Shown: positions 47,837-56,143 of the stretch, piece after piece | Layout: each line of letters begins with the position of its first letter | Position numbering within the stretch: position 1 is the stretch's first letter | Assembly: GCF_900106675.1 (NCBI RefSeq) | Contig: NZ_FNOB01000011.1 | Location: 85,586-149,585, forward strand | Reading direction: 5' to 3' | Length of the DNA: 64,000 bases | Source: Allgaiera indica | GTDB taxonomy: Bacteria; Pseudomonadota; Alphaproteobacteria; Rhodobacterales; Rhodobacteraceae | Made by a program: the position numbers and the translations under genes | Notes under the pieces: generated by a model | Told to the model about the DNA's origin: nothing | Databases searched by the model: none | The model's input: only the letters and a program-made list of their open reading frames with translations

Positions 47837-48185
47837 GCCGCGCCTTTTCATGCCGTGGCGCCGCGATCTGGGCGGCGCTCGTTCGTTCTTCAGCGATATG
47901 ACCGGAAGTGCTGAGCTTCCTCAACCATCAACCTCGAGACACTCCTCGGAGCAAGCCGGAGAAACGTAGTCTGGCTGGCCGCCCCGTTCAGCGCAATCGC
48001 GGGCTGCGACATGCAGAGCCGGTTCGAGGAGTTGCTGCCCTGGGACTACGCCGGCAAGGTGCGACCGGGACGCCAACCACAGAAATCTCGAATATTATTC
48101 ATAAATATCAAAAGGGTGAATGAAATTTTCCAGATTTCTGAATTTTCTTTTTCCGTGCTCGCCAGGATGGACCCAGGTCCTCTCC
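47837..48185. other. Divergent promoter region with possible IS66 tail debris
   Basis: This 349-bp gap lies between the divergent hsdM operon and the HTH gene. One frame (48011-48076, plus strand) reads MQSRFEELLPWDYAGKVRPGR, resembling the ELLPW tail of IS66-type transposases, but the fragment is too short for certainty. The right part (48090-48160) is AT-rich and likely carries promoters. Confidence 0.4.
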
Positions 48186-48692
48186 ATGACACACACAGCT
48201 GCATACAACGCAACCGACATCCGCAAGCGAGCGCAAGCTCTGAAAGCCAATCCTGTTCCGCTTCTAACCAAGAGTGATCTGAAGGCGCGGTGGCAAGTCG
48301 AGAGCTTCCAGACGATCAAACGGGTTCTAAAGTCCCACCATGTGACCCCGACCAATTCGGGCCGCTCGCAAAGAGAACTCTACAAGCTGACAGACATCCT
48401 CGGCATCGAGGGCGTCGACGATCCCATGACCGCTTGGGCACTGGGACGCGAGGAGGATCGCGACACCCTGAAGGCTCCCCTGCTCACGCCAGCAGAAGTC
48501 AGGCAAGAGGATAACTGGCTCGTACCTCAACACCTCGAAAGCATCCGCCGCAACGCCCGATCAGGCATGCGCCCCGGCATCAAGATCGGGAGGCAGTGGA
48601 GGTTTCGTCAGACTCGAAATGACGAGTGTGACACTCGGGATGAAGCTCAAAATGACGAAGGTTCTACGACTTATCCAAAGGGGTGCGATTAG
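48186..48692 (+). CDS. Two-domain helix-turn-helix protein, excisionase-like
   Basis: This 168-aa protein appears to hold two related DNA-binding units: VPLLTKSDLKARWQVESFQTIKRVLKSHHVTP, and a second LLTPAEVRQEDNWLVPQHLESIRRNARSGMRPGIKIGRQWRFR, which resembles the HTH_17/excisionase pattern ending in a basic strand. It stands just upstream of two tyrosine recombinases and their repeat sites, so a directionality factor or regulator for them is likely. The acidic/Asn tail overlaps the first repeats. Confidence 0.6.
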   Translation: MTHTAAYNATDIRKRAQALKANPVPLLTKSDLKARWQVESFQTIKRVLKSHHVTPTNSGRSQRELYKLTDILGIEGVDDPMTAWALGREEDRDTLKAPLLTPAEVRQEDNWLVPQHLESIRRNARSGMRPGIKIGRQWRFRQTRNDECDTRDEAQNDEGSTTYPKGCD

Positions 48693-48798
48693 CGCAAAAA
48701 TGACGAATGCACCCCGTCGGGTTCTTCTGGGGAACCCTACAGTGTGTTCTCGTCAAACACTCCCCCCGACCGCGATTAACGCAAAATCCTCGTCATTT
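48605..48798 (+). repeat. Cluster of short repeats upstream of the recombinase pair
   Basis: AAATGACGA occurs at 48617, 48650 and 48698, with an inverted copy TCGTCATTT at 48790-48798 and a partial TTTCGTCA at 48603. A longer direct repeat GCGATTARCGCAAAA occurs at 48685-48699 and 48772-48786 (14 of 15 identical). CGAGTG-TGA-CACTCG at 48623-48637 is a palindrome. Together they look like recombinase/regulator binding sites. Confidence 0.65.
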
Positions 48799-48892
48799 CA
48801 CACGCTGGAGCGGGGCCTCGCTGGGGCGATGCCGACGCCCCGTTCCAGCCTGCATCACAGACCTAATCCAAAGAAGAAAGGAGCACGGACCG

Positions 48893-50749
48893 ATGCTCGA
48901 CGACACCTCCAAAACTAACATCATCACCTTGCCGGAGGCGCAGGGCCGCTTCGCACGCGGCGACTTCGATGACGCCTGGGCTGAGCAGACCCGGCTGAAA
49001 ATCCGCGGATCCGTCAACAAGATTCCCAAGGTCTATCGCGCTGTCGCCGGAATGACGTCGCCCCAGCTGATCGTGTGCGACGTGGCCAGTCATGACGCGC
49101 TTTTCGAGCGCTACCTTCTGAGCAAGACCGCGCCGGAGCACTGCGGCTTCAAAAGCTATTCCAGCTTCTACACCTGGTACTCCAACAGCAGGCGCTTCAT
49201 GGACGTCGCCAGTGGCAGCCGCATGCGGAAGGTTGCCTTGAGCGCGCTTGACGACGACTGGGCACAACTCATCAATCATCTTTCCGGTCAGTGCGGGACG
49301 CCGGCCTGGTTCGATCAATACGACATGATCGCGATCAGCATTCTCGCCGCGGAGTGCCGCGAGCGCGGGATTGCCATCGCCCAGCTCAGCGCCTCCTTGA
49401 TCATGCAGTTCGTTCCCGAATTGCGCTCTGGGCCCAGGGACGCCATCCGTAACGCGTGCAGGCTTATCGACTCGCTTCGCGAGACCAACATGGTTCCGTC
49501 GGATCTCCTGCCGAGGTCGCCGATCGGGAGCCTGCCGACTTTTGTTGCTTCCGGTCGACGGCAGACCCCGCCTGTCGGCGCTGCCTACGCGATCACTCGA
49601 GATGCTTACATCGCGAAGCGTATCAACGGCAGCAAGGTGCTTCCTCTGGGCAGCGAAAAACGGGAAATCTCCACTCACGGCGTGGGGCCCGACCGCGCCA
49701 AGTCGATCAAGCAAGGGATCGACTGGTACTGGAACGGCCTCTGCAGCCTCGATCTGATTGACGAGGCCGCACCGATCGATCCGAAGCTCTACGCTGAACC
49801 CTACATCCTCCACGACGTTGTCATGGCCTGCGCCGATGGCAAGCTCGGAGGCGCCTGCAGCGTTGATACCCGTCGTGGACGGACGCGGACCGTGATCGAG
49901 TTTCTCGAGTGGTTGTCCCCCGGCTTCAAGGCCAGCCTTCCGGACGAGCTGTTCGAGGCCGTACAACTCGCCAAGGACCCCAATGATGGGGGCAGCGAAT
50001 TCGATGCGTTCAAGCGGCAGACCTGTCTGTCTTTCGTGGGTGATCTCAACCGCCAACGTCGTTTCTTCCAGATGCCAAAGCACTTCTTCGATCTCGCCCG
50101 CCCCTTGATCGCGAATTTCAATGGCCTGCGTCCCGAGGACCAACGTGGCGAGATCAGCCGGGAGCAGCATCGCGCGCTCGACCTCGCGATCATGGCTGCT
50201 AATACGGCGATTGCGACCCGGTTTCCGCTTCGCCTTGCAACGCGTGCCCAACTTGTCGCCGGCGGCGTGCGCCCTCACATCGTGTTTCCTGAGGAGTCGA
50301 AGGAGGTTATCTTCAACATTCCCGGCTACATCACGAAGAACGGCCACTTCGCCGATGGCGTCCCGATCGCGCCGAGCCGGACGGTGGATCCCCGGGCTAT
50401 CCTCGAATGGTACCTTTCCGAGGCTCATCCGCTGATCCTGAAATACAAGGTCGGCACCAAGGAGCGCCGCAAACCGCACTTGCTCTTCGCGGGCCTTCAC
50501 GTCGAGACGCTTCGTCGGATCTGGCGCCGCCACACGGCGGAGGCGGGCTGCTACATCACGCCGCACATGTGCCGGCACGTCCTGGCGACGCTTCTCTACG
50601 CCGACGGCGTTCCCCTCGAGATCATCGCCGAACTGCTCGGCGACACAGTTGGGACAGTGGAAAAGTCCTACGCCTTCGTGAATCGGGCGAAACTCATTCA
50701 AGGCGCGATGGAGGCTCTCGCCCGGAAATTCAAGGGGATGTCGATCTGA
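48893..50749 (+). CDS. Large tyrosine recombinase, first of a coupled pair
   Basis: This 618-aa protein shows a C-terminal tyrosine-recombinase domain: RLATRAQLVAGG region, then YITPHMCRHVLATLLYADGVPLEIIAELLGDTVGTVEKSYAFV with HxxR (HMCRH), LLGD and nucleophile Tyr. The large N-terminal part (about 380 residues) resembles no named family that I recognise. AAAGGAG precedes the start at 48893; an upstream frame extension is shadow sequence. It shares one base of its stop with the next start. Confidence 0.8.
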   Translation: MLDDTSKTNIITLPEAQGRFARGDFDDAWAEQTRLKIRGSVNKIPKVYRAVAGMTSPQLIVCDVASHDALFERYLLSKTAPEHCGFKSYSSFYTWYSNSRRFMDVASGSRMRKVALSALDDDWAQLINHLSGQCGTPAWFDQYDMIAISILAAECRERGIAIAQLSASLIMQFVPELRSGPRDAIRNACRLIDSLRETNMVPSDLLPRSPIGSLPTFVASGRRQTPPVGAAYAITRDAYIAKRINGSKVLPLGSEKREISTHGVGPDRAKSIKQGIDWYWNGLCSLDLIDEAAPIDPKLYAEPYILHDVVMACADGKLGGACSVDTRRGRTRTVIEFLEWLSPGFKASLPDELFEAVQLAKDPNDGGSEFDAFKRQTCLSFVGDLNRQRRFFQMPKHFFDLARPLIANFNGLRPEDQRGEISREQHRALDLAIMAANTAIATRFPLRLATRAQLVAGGVRPHIVFPEESKEVIFNIPGYITKNGHFADGVPIAPSRTVDPRAILEWYLSEAHPLILKYKVGTKERRKPHLLFAGLHVETLRRIWRRHTAEAGCYITPHMCRHVLATLLYADGVPLEIIAELLGDTVGTVEKSYAFVNRAKLIQGAMEALARKFKGMSI

Positions 50750-52440
50750 TGGAGTGCTTTCAGGAGTGGCCGGTCGCTTGCGTCCCCGCCTTGCAAACCG
50801 TACTGAAAGAAGCCGGCGACGAGCTCATGCAACGACGTGCTCAGAACGTCTTGACCAAGTACACTGAGTTCAGCCGTGCTCACGCCGGGGCAGTTCAACT
50901 GGGCGTCAATCTCGCCCGGCAGTTCCGCACGCACCTTCAGGCCACTCTCAGCGCCACCACGGCAAATAGTCAGTTCCGCATCATCTACAGGATCGGCATC
51001 TTGAGTTCCGACCTGCTCGTTCGGGACTGGTTCTTCGAGAATGCTCCGGACATGCGAGTGCAGGATAGGATTTTGGCCTCTCCTTGGTGGCCTGACTATA
51101 TGCGACTGCTCGCGCCCGAAATGCTTGAGGCGCGACAAGCAGATGGCCGCCAGATCCTCGGGGAACTCGACAATTACTTACGGTTTCGACAGCGGCACCC
51201 GCAACTTCCCGCAGATGGCCTCATCGACCAAATGTTCTTGACAGAAGAACAAACGTCGCTGCGAAAATACCTAAGAATGGGTAAGCTGGTTGTAGGTCTC
51301 GAGCTGCTCGATCCGGGCACCCCGGAGTTGGCAATTCTCCGAACCGAGATGTTGCACCTTCACCGGGAGGCATATCCACCTCAGGGCCTGGACGCTCGGG
51401 CCCGACATCTTCCCGAAGTCGAGGAACTCCTGCGACGTGCCCGCAAGATCGGAAAGAAAGGCCGTGGCGCCCCCTATTCCGAGGCTGCGACGCGGGGACA
51501 TCGCTTTGCGCTTACCGTGTTGCACGACGTGCTGATGGAGAACGGTCAGAGCTTTTCACTCAACCGGGCTGCACTGGATATCTTTGTCGACCACGTCGTC
51601 AAACAACATGAACGATATCGCGAGAACCACAACGCCGAGGATTGCTGGACGGCGACGTCGTGCGCGACCGTGCTCAAGTCACTCATTCCTTTCGTCGAGG
51701 GAAAACATCTGCGCGCGGATCTGAACGCGACGGCGGACTATTTTTGCGGCGAAGCCACGCTCGAAATCAAGGCAAAGGAACGCAAACTTGCCCAACACCC
51801 CTTAACACTTGAGAGCTATTTCGAAAGTGCGGCAAAACTGTTCGAGGCAGCGATGCATGAGACTCGCATCGCCATTCGTAACCCGAAATGCATCGGCGCC
51901 GGCCTGATCGCGCTTCTGGTCTTCTATCCACTTCGCCGCGCAGACGTTCGCAAGCTTCGCGTCGGCGTTGACATCAAGAGAACCCCTCGCGGCTGGCAAC
52001 TCATCGCGGGCTCCACGCAAAAGGCAGGGACCCCGATCGAACCTGTCCGCTTGCCTGATGAGGCGACTCCGTTTCTCGACGGCGCTCTTCTTCAGGGCGT
52101 CATGTCCGAACACCTTTGGCAAACCTACGAAGAACGGATTGGGAAACCGCTCTTTCCATCCCGCAAGACCGGGGACTTCTACAGCGCACAAGGCCTGTCT
52201 GAATTGTTCCGGCGGGAAAGCGGTTTTGGCTTCGGCCCTCACATCATGCGGAGCCTCTGGGTGGATGCCTTGGTCGCCGAGGGCGAAGACCGTCAGACCA
52301 TCAGCGCCATGCTGCAACATCGCAACCTGATGTCCCAGAAAGAGTATGAGGTCTTTGCGACCAAGATTCGCCGCAGCAAGGCAATCCAGCATGTTACCGA
52401 CCTCGCAAATCGCGCACTCGCCATACCGGGCCTGAGCTGA
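50749..52440 (+). CDS. Second tyrosine recombinase-like protein of the pair
   Basis: This 563-aa protein has a C-terminal recombinase-like domain: Arg in VFYPLRRADVRKLRVG, then FGPHIMRSLWVDALVAEGEDRQTISAMLQHRNLMSQKEYEVFA with HxxR, LQHRN and Tyr. The N-terminal 350 residues are helical and unassigned. The start overlaps the previous stop (TGATG), so the pair is translated together and probably acts as a complex, as in other multi-recombinase modules. Confidence 0.78.
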   Translation: MECFQEWPVACVPALQTVLKEAGDELMQRRAQNVLTKYTEFSRAHAGAVQLGVNLARQFRTHLQATLSATTANSQFRIIYRIGILSSDLLVRDWFFENAPDMRVQDRILASPWWPDYMRLLAPEMLEARQADGRQILGELDNYLRFRQRHPQLPADGLIDQMFLTEEQTSLRKYLRMGKLVVGLELLDPGTPELAILRTEMLHLHREAYPPQGLDARARHLPEVEELLRRARKIGKKGRGAPYSEAATRGHRFALTVLHDVLMENGQSFSLNRAALDIFVDHVVKQHERYRENHNAEDCWTATSCATVLKSLIPFVEGKHLRADLNATADYFCGEATLEIKAKERKLAQHPLTLESYFESAAKLFEAAMHETRIAIRNPKCIGAGLIALLVFYPLRRADVRKLRVGVDIKRTPRGWQLIAGSTQKAGTPIEPVRLPDEATPFLDGALLQGVMSEHLWQTYEERIGKPLFPSRKTGDFYSAQGLSELFRRESGFGFGPHIMRSLWVDALVAEGEDRQTISAMLQHRNLMSQKEYEVFATKIRRSKAIQHVTDLANRALAIPGLS

Positions 52441-52764
52441 TTGGCAGAGGGTCGAGTGACCTTCCATGTTGGCGCCGCGAAGGTAACAATCACTCCGTTG
52501 CGACGAGTACGGGTGCGGTTTGGGACTGGTTGTACTCAGGTCACCCCGACAATCGGCGCGGCATTCTCGGTGAAGCCGCGCCGATTGTCAGGGCACCTTG
52601 AGTGAAAGGTTGGGCTGTCGAATTGAAATGGCGGGCATGAAGGTTTGGCAACACGAAAGGAAAGGGGTTGTGAATGGCCCGTGCCTCAATAGGGAAGACA
52701 AGCTGACACGGGAGATTCTTGACGCGGACCCATTGTGGGGACGCACACACCAGACAGGTGAGAA
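52441..52764. other. Gap downstream of the recombinase pair with a strong inverted repeat
   Basis: These 324 bp contain no clear gene. The main content is the 15-bp inverted repeat at 52548-52589. The rest shows nothing recognisable. Confidence 0.5.
52548..52589. repeat. 15-bp perfect inverted repeat after the recombinases
   Basis: GACAATCGGCGCGGC (52548-52562) and GCCGCGCCGATTGTC (52575-52589) are exact reverse complements around a 12-nt loop, and CCC/GGG extend the stem beyond one mismatch. No T-tract follows. It lies 107 bp after the second recombinase stop, so it could be a core recombination site, an element end or a structured stop. Confidence 0.65.
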
Positions 52765-53163
52765 ATGCAATACACTCCCAATCTCCAATCCCTGCTCCGC
52801 AACCTGAACAAGGCCAGCGCCTTCATCGACTGGCTGCGGGATGAGGGCGACAGTCTGATTGCCTCCGCTACGTTGCTTGGTGGCGCCAAGTGGGCGAAGC
52901 GCGCCCGTACCGTGGTCGCCCGCGCTCGGGCCGGCGATGACACCGCGTCTTGGGGCAAGGACCTGCATGCCCTGCGCCGGCTGCTGCATCTCGAGTTCGC
53001 GGACACCCTGGGCAGCGAGGAGGCCTATCGTTTCGCTGCGATCCATCCTGACGATCCTCGTGCGGACGAGGCCCGTCACTGCGCGGAGGCCGTCGATCGC
53101 GGCGTTCGCGCGCTGGAGGCGCTCCGGCTCTCCGGCCTGACCAACGTGCGCGGGGCTGCGTGA
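52765..53163 (+). CDS. Unknown protein, first of three small cargo genes
   Basis: This 132-aa protein is soluble and helical (NLQSLLRNLNKASAFIDWLRDEGDSLIASATLLGGAKWAKRARTVVARARAG). I recognise no family. The next gene starts on its stop (TGATG), so they form an operon. Confidence 0.6.
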   Translation: MQYTPNLQSLLRNLNKASAFIDWLRDEGDSLIASATLLGGAKWAKRARTVVARARAGDDTASWGKDLHALRRLLHLEFADTLGSEEAYRFAAIHPDDPRADEARHCAEAVDRGVRALEALRLSGLTNVRGAA

Positions 53164-53546
53164 TGGCGGAGGCTCTGAGCATTCATCGCGCGATGGGCCG
53201 CAACTGCACCCGGATGGCCGCCCAATGGCTTGTCCTGATCCATTTCAGGGCCCACGCGAACGCTCCTGTCTTTTCGCCGAGCGTTTCGCTCTACCACGAC
53301 ATGTTGAACCCGGAGGCAGAAGACAGCGCACGCCTGAAAGCCTGCCGCACGATGCTGGCAGTCGTGCGGGAACAAATCCTCTTCGAGAACCGGTTCGGGC
53401 GGCAGGCCTACACACGCGACAGGCCGGTCGACCCCTATGGTCGGCACTGGCAGACCACGGAGCTTGGCGCTTCGCTGGCGGCGATCGCCAGCCTTCTCGC
53501 CGAAGCGATCGGTGCCTTCGATCAGGGTCTGGCGAAACAGAACTAA
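53163..53546 (+). CDS. Unknown protein, second of three small cargo genes
   Basis: This 127-aa protein (MAEALSIHRAMGRNCTRMAAQWLVLIHFRAHANAPVF...) is soluble with some aromatic residues (PYGRHWQTTELGASLAAIASLL). It is translationally coupled to the previous gene. No family or function is recognisable. Confidence 0.58.
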   Translation: MAEALSIHRAMGRNCTRMAAQWLVLIHFRAHANAPVFSPSVSLYHDMLNPEAEDSARLKACRTMLAVVREQILFENRFGRQAYTRDRPVDPYGRHWQTTELGASLAAIASLLAEAIGAFDQGLAKQN

Positions 53547-53632
53547 CTGGGCTGCGTCACCGGGCGGTCAGTTGCCGCCCGGTGATCCTATCAGCTTTGG
53601 TGACAGGGACTTGAGGAACAGGAGGGGCAGTC

Positions 53633-53821
53633 ATGGAAGAGGCGGATATCCTGGAGCGCATCGCACCCCGCTTCGAGACATTCGAAGAAGCGTACATATG
53701 GTACGCCTTTGTCACGGTGCCTGGCTTCAGCGGGCAAACCGCACGAGAATTGGTCGATCAAGGTCGCGGGCAAGCAGTACTCGAGTTCGTCGCAGCCTGC
53801 GACGCCGGCGTCTACACCTGA
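53633..53821 (+). CDS. Small unknown protein (62 aa)
   Basis: The 62-codon frame starts behind a strong AGGAGGGG site and encodes an acidic protein (MEEADILERIAPRFETFEEAYIWYAFVTVPGFSG, then ARELVDQGRGQAVLEFVAACDAG). The second part resembles small C-terminal domains found in some antitoxin-like proteins, but the match is too weak to assign. Confidence 0.55.
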   Translation: MEEADILERIAPRFETFEEAYIWYAFVTVPGFSGQTARELVDQGRGQAVLEFVAACDAGVYT

Positions 53822-54275
53822 ACCGATCCGCGATGACGCCTCAATAAGTCATCGGTTGACCTGCCGTGGGTGTTTCATCCAGCCGTGACCGGAGCCTGGT
53901 TGATGTTTACGCCGATCGGCGCAGGTTGAGCAATCGTCCGACGCGCGGAGTGACACGCACGGCCTTTGGCGGCAGTTCATGCCACGCGCAGCGGATGACC
54001 GGTCCCTGAGCCTTTCCCGCCGCGCTTGACAGCACAATTTGGTAATAGCATAGGAAATGGTCTGTCAAAACCTCGAGGTGTCGCGCCCGCTATCGATGCT
54101 CATTTCTCTAGGCTGCTGGTCATTTGCAATATACCGATGCTGCCCACCGTCGCGCCAGACACTGGACGCACTTCCCTCTCGGTATAATTCTTTCCTGATC
54201 AAGGCCTCCCTCCACACAGTTTTCGGACCGTTTATCAACGGAAGCTTTAGGGTCGGCGACTGTCTTGGGAGGAAT
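53822..54275. other. Intergenic gap, no recognised feature
   Basis: This 454-bp gap lies between the small cargo genes (plus) and the HEPN gene (minus). Composition shifts from GC-rich to AT-rich across it, which may mark a junction between separately acquired segments. No repeats or RNA genes were seen. Confidence 0.5.
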
Positions 54276-54863
54276 TCATGGCGTTAAGCTCTCGATCAGA
54301 TCCGTAATGTCTTGAGCCAAGTCCACAAGAAAGTCCGCAGCGTCCGTAACATCGCCTGAGTAAATTCCCCAGTAAACAAAACTAGAATTGCTTGGAACCA
54401 AATCCCCCTCGTGAGCCACTCTATTTCTCCACCTCCAAATGAGATCCAGCTTCTTCCGCGTTTCTTTTGAATCTCTTCCGTTAAAATTTTCAAGCTCTGA
54501 CCAGATGTTTACTGAGATCGAAGAAAAGCACTCCTTAATGTTTGCAGAACCGACAAAAGAACGGAAGGAGTTCTGTTTGCGCACGAAAAGATCAATTTCA
54601 GCTCCCATATTGGCTTCCCCCCGAGCAGTAACACTAAAGGGTACTTGTAGATTCACGCTCTCTGGGAAAGAAGCAACTCTTCTCGACACCTCGACTCTAA
54701 TCACCTCGTGAATAAAAAAATCGAAAGCTCCGACGATCAGCATCAAGCTGCCACGGATGGCGGTATCCTGATCCTTGATGGGCAAGACCGAAGCTACACT
54801 GATTAGACTCCTTGCATCCGCGACGCACTTCTGAAACCCATCCTTTGCAAAGTAAAACGCCAT
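54276..54863 (-). CDS. HEPN-domain protein, partner of the ParA-like ATPase
   Basis: This 195-aa helical protein has the HEPN RNase motif R-x4-H: Arg146 and His151 in LIWRWRNRVAHEGDL, after a long helix with AIRGSLMLIVGAFDFFIHEVIRVE, as in RiboL-PSP-HEPN (MAE_28990/Swt1-type) proteins. HEPN proteins often act as RNases in toxin and antiphage systems. It follows the ParA-like gene by 10 bp, and both are AT-rich compared with all neighbours, a sign of recent transfer. An 11-bp tandem duplication spans the junction. Confidence 0.7.
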   Translation of the reverse strand: MAFYFAKDGFQKCVADARSLISVASVLPIKDQDTAIRGSLMLIVGAFDFFIHEVIRVEVSRRVASFPESVNLQVPFSVTARGEANMGAEIDLFVRKQNSFRSFVGSANIKECFSSISVNIWSELENFNGRDSKETRKKLDLIWRWRNRVAHEGDLVPSNSSFVYWGIYSGDVTDAADFLVDLAQDITDLIESLTP

Positions 54864-54883
54864 TATATATGCATTATATATGC
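54862..54883. repeat. 11-bp tandem duplication at the ParA/HEPN junction
   Basis: ATTATATATGC occurs twice in tandem (54862-54872, 54873-54883). It spans the ParA stop and the HEPN start on the minus strand. With one copy only, stop and start would overlap as TAATG. Confidence 0.7.
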
Positions 54884-55950
54884 TTGAGCGCTAGAGAGAT
54901 TTTCTTTGCGGCATTTTTGTAGATTCCATCAAATGTCGACACACTTGCGATTTGATTGTTCGCAACTGAACCAGATGTATTGATGTCGTCTCGCGTGAGT
55001 GTAAAAACTGGCTTCGAAAGATCTTGCGAAATCGCCATCAGGCTATTGAAATCGGGCACCTCAACCATGAAATCTTTCGGGTCTGAATTCATCTCTTTAT
55101 ATGCTTCTTCGTCAAGTAAAAAGCCTGCAGCTTCGAAGCTTTCGAAAAGATCGGACTGGAGCACCGACTTGAGATTATTGAACCATTTTTCAAACGCACG
55201 GGTTGGCCGATCCTCTCCATCCCTAAGTCTCTTTCGGTAGTTCTGCACAATTGATCCGACAAATTTAACCGGCTTCCCAGTCCATGGGTAATCTGCGGAT
55301 TTGAGTATCGAATTCTCCCCAGCATTCTTGGACCACTCCCCCCAAACAGGAAGCGTTTTTGCCAAAGAACGGAGCGCCATCGCAGAGAAGAAATCTGGTG
55401 CCATCGGTATGATAAATGCGTCACTGCTCATCAAGATGTTTTGATTTAACGCCCCGAGGCTGGGACTCAGATCAATGAGCACAACATCAATGCCATTCTT
55501 TGCCGCTGTGATATTTATCGAATGAGCAATTGCGCCTGGTATATTCTGGAAATTCACCAGCGCTCCACCGAGCTCATGTGCGATCGCCAACCTGCTTTCG
55601 TATTCCGAAAGCCCAACATGCCCCGGAAGGATGAAAAGGTTGGATCTTCCGGGAACTGATTGTATTTCGGAGACTTCAATTGGTCGGGGACGACCATCAA
55701 ACGCGGGCGCAACGGAATCTTTAATGTTTCGTGGATTCTTTACATCATTGGTTTCATAGGGATATTCTTCGTCTTGAGAATACTCCAGCATGAGCCCCGT
55801 AAGATTACACTGCGGATCGCAGTCGACAAGAAGAACCTTCTTTCCCTCTTCTGCCAGCTTCCAGCCGATGTTGAAGGTTGACGTTGTTTTCGAAACACCT
55901 CCTTTGTGGTTGAAAAAAGCAATTCTTTTGGCTTGAGGTTTTTTTGGCAT
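54874..55950 (-). CDS. ParA/Soj-like P-loop ATPase
   Basis: This 358-aa ATPase has the deviant Walker A KGGVSKTTSTFNIGWKLAEEGKKVLLVDCDPQCNLT (Lys16 and Lys21), Walker B-like DVVLIDLSPSLGALNQNILMSSD and the FFSAMALRSLA segment. No parB gene or parS-like repeats are adjacent; the partner is a HEPN protein instead. The start at 55950 follows GGAAAG; one at 55989 is possible. The unusual middle (residues 85-110, PYETNDVKNPRNIKDSVAPAFDG) separates it from plasmid ParA. Confidence 0.78.
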   Translation of the reverse strand: MPKKPQAKRIAFFNHKGGVSKTTSTFNIGWKLAEEGKKVLLVDCDPQCNLTGLMLEYSQDEEYPYETNDVKNPRNIKDSVAPAFDGRPRPIEVSEIQSVPGRSNLFILPGHVGLSEYESRLAIAHELGGALVNFQNIPGAIAHSINITAAKNGIDVVLIDLSPSLGALNQNILMSSDAFIIPMAPDFFSAMALRSLAKTLPVWGEWSKNAGENSILKSADYPWTGKPVKFVGSIVQNYRKRLRDGEDRPTRAFEKWFNNLKSVLQSDLFESFEAAGFLLDEEAYKEMNSDPKDFMVEVPDFNSLMAISQDLSKPVFTLTRDDINTSGSVANNQIASVSTFDGIYKNAAKKISLALKHI

Positions 55951-56143
55951 TTGTGCTTTCCGAAGTTGCAGTTTTCTTGACGTAACCATGAAACTGGCAA
56001 ATAAACAATATGTTAGTGTGCATGGGCTAGAACTTCCTCGCCAACAATGTCGCGGGGCTGACGCAGGATTTATGCTTAGCGACTGGCTATCTCGGTCTCT
56101 GACGGATCAATGATGTTATGCCTCCGTCAGATTCGGCTTGCTG

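Noticed and set aside
53849..54287. Short frames in the gap between cargo genes and the HEPN gene
   Set aside because: They have no ribosome site and biased, protein-unlike composition.
54874..55950. ParA-like gene as a plasmid partition system
   Set aside because: No ParB gene, replication gene or parS-like repeats lie nearby; the partner gene is a HEPN protein.
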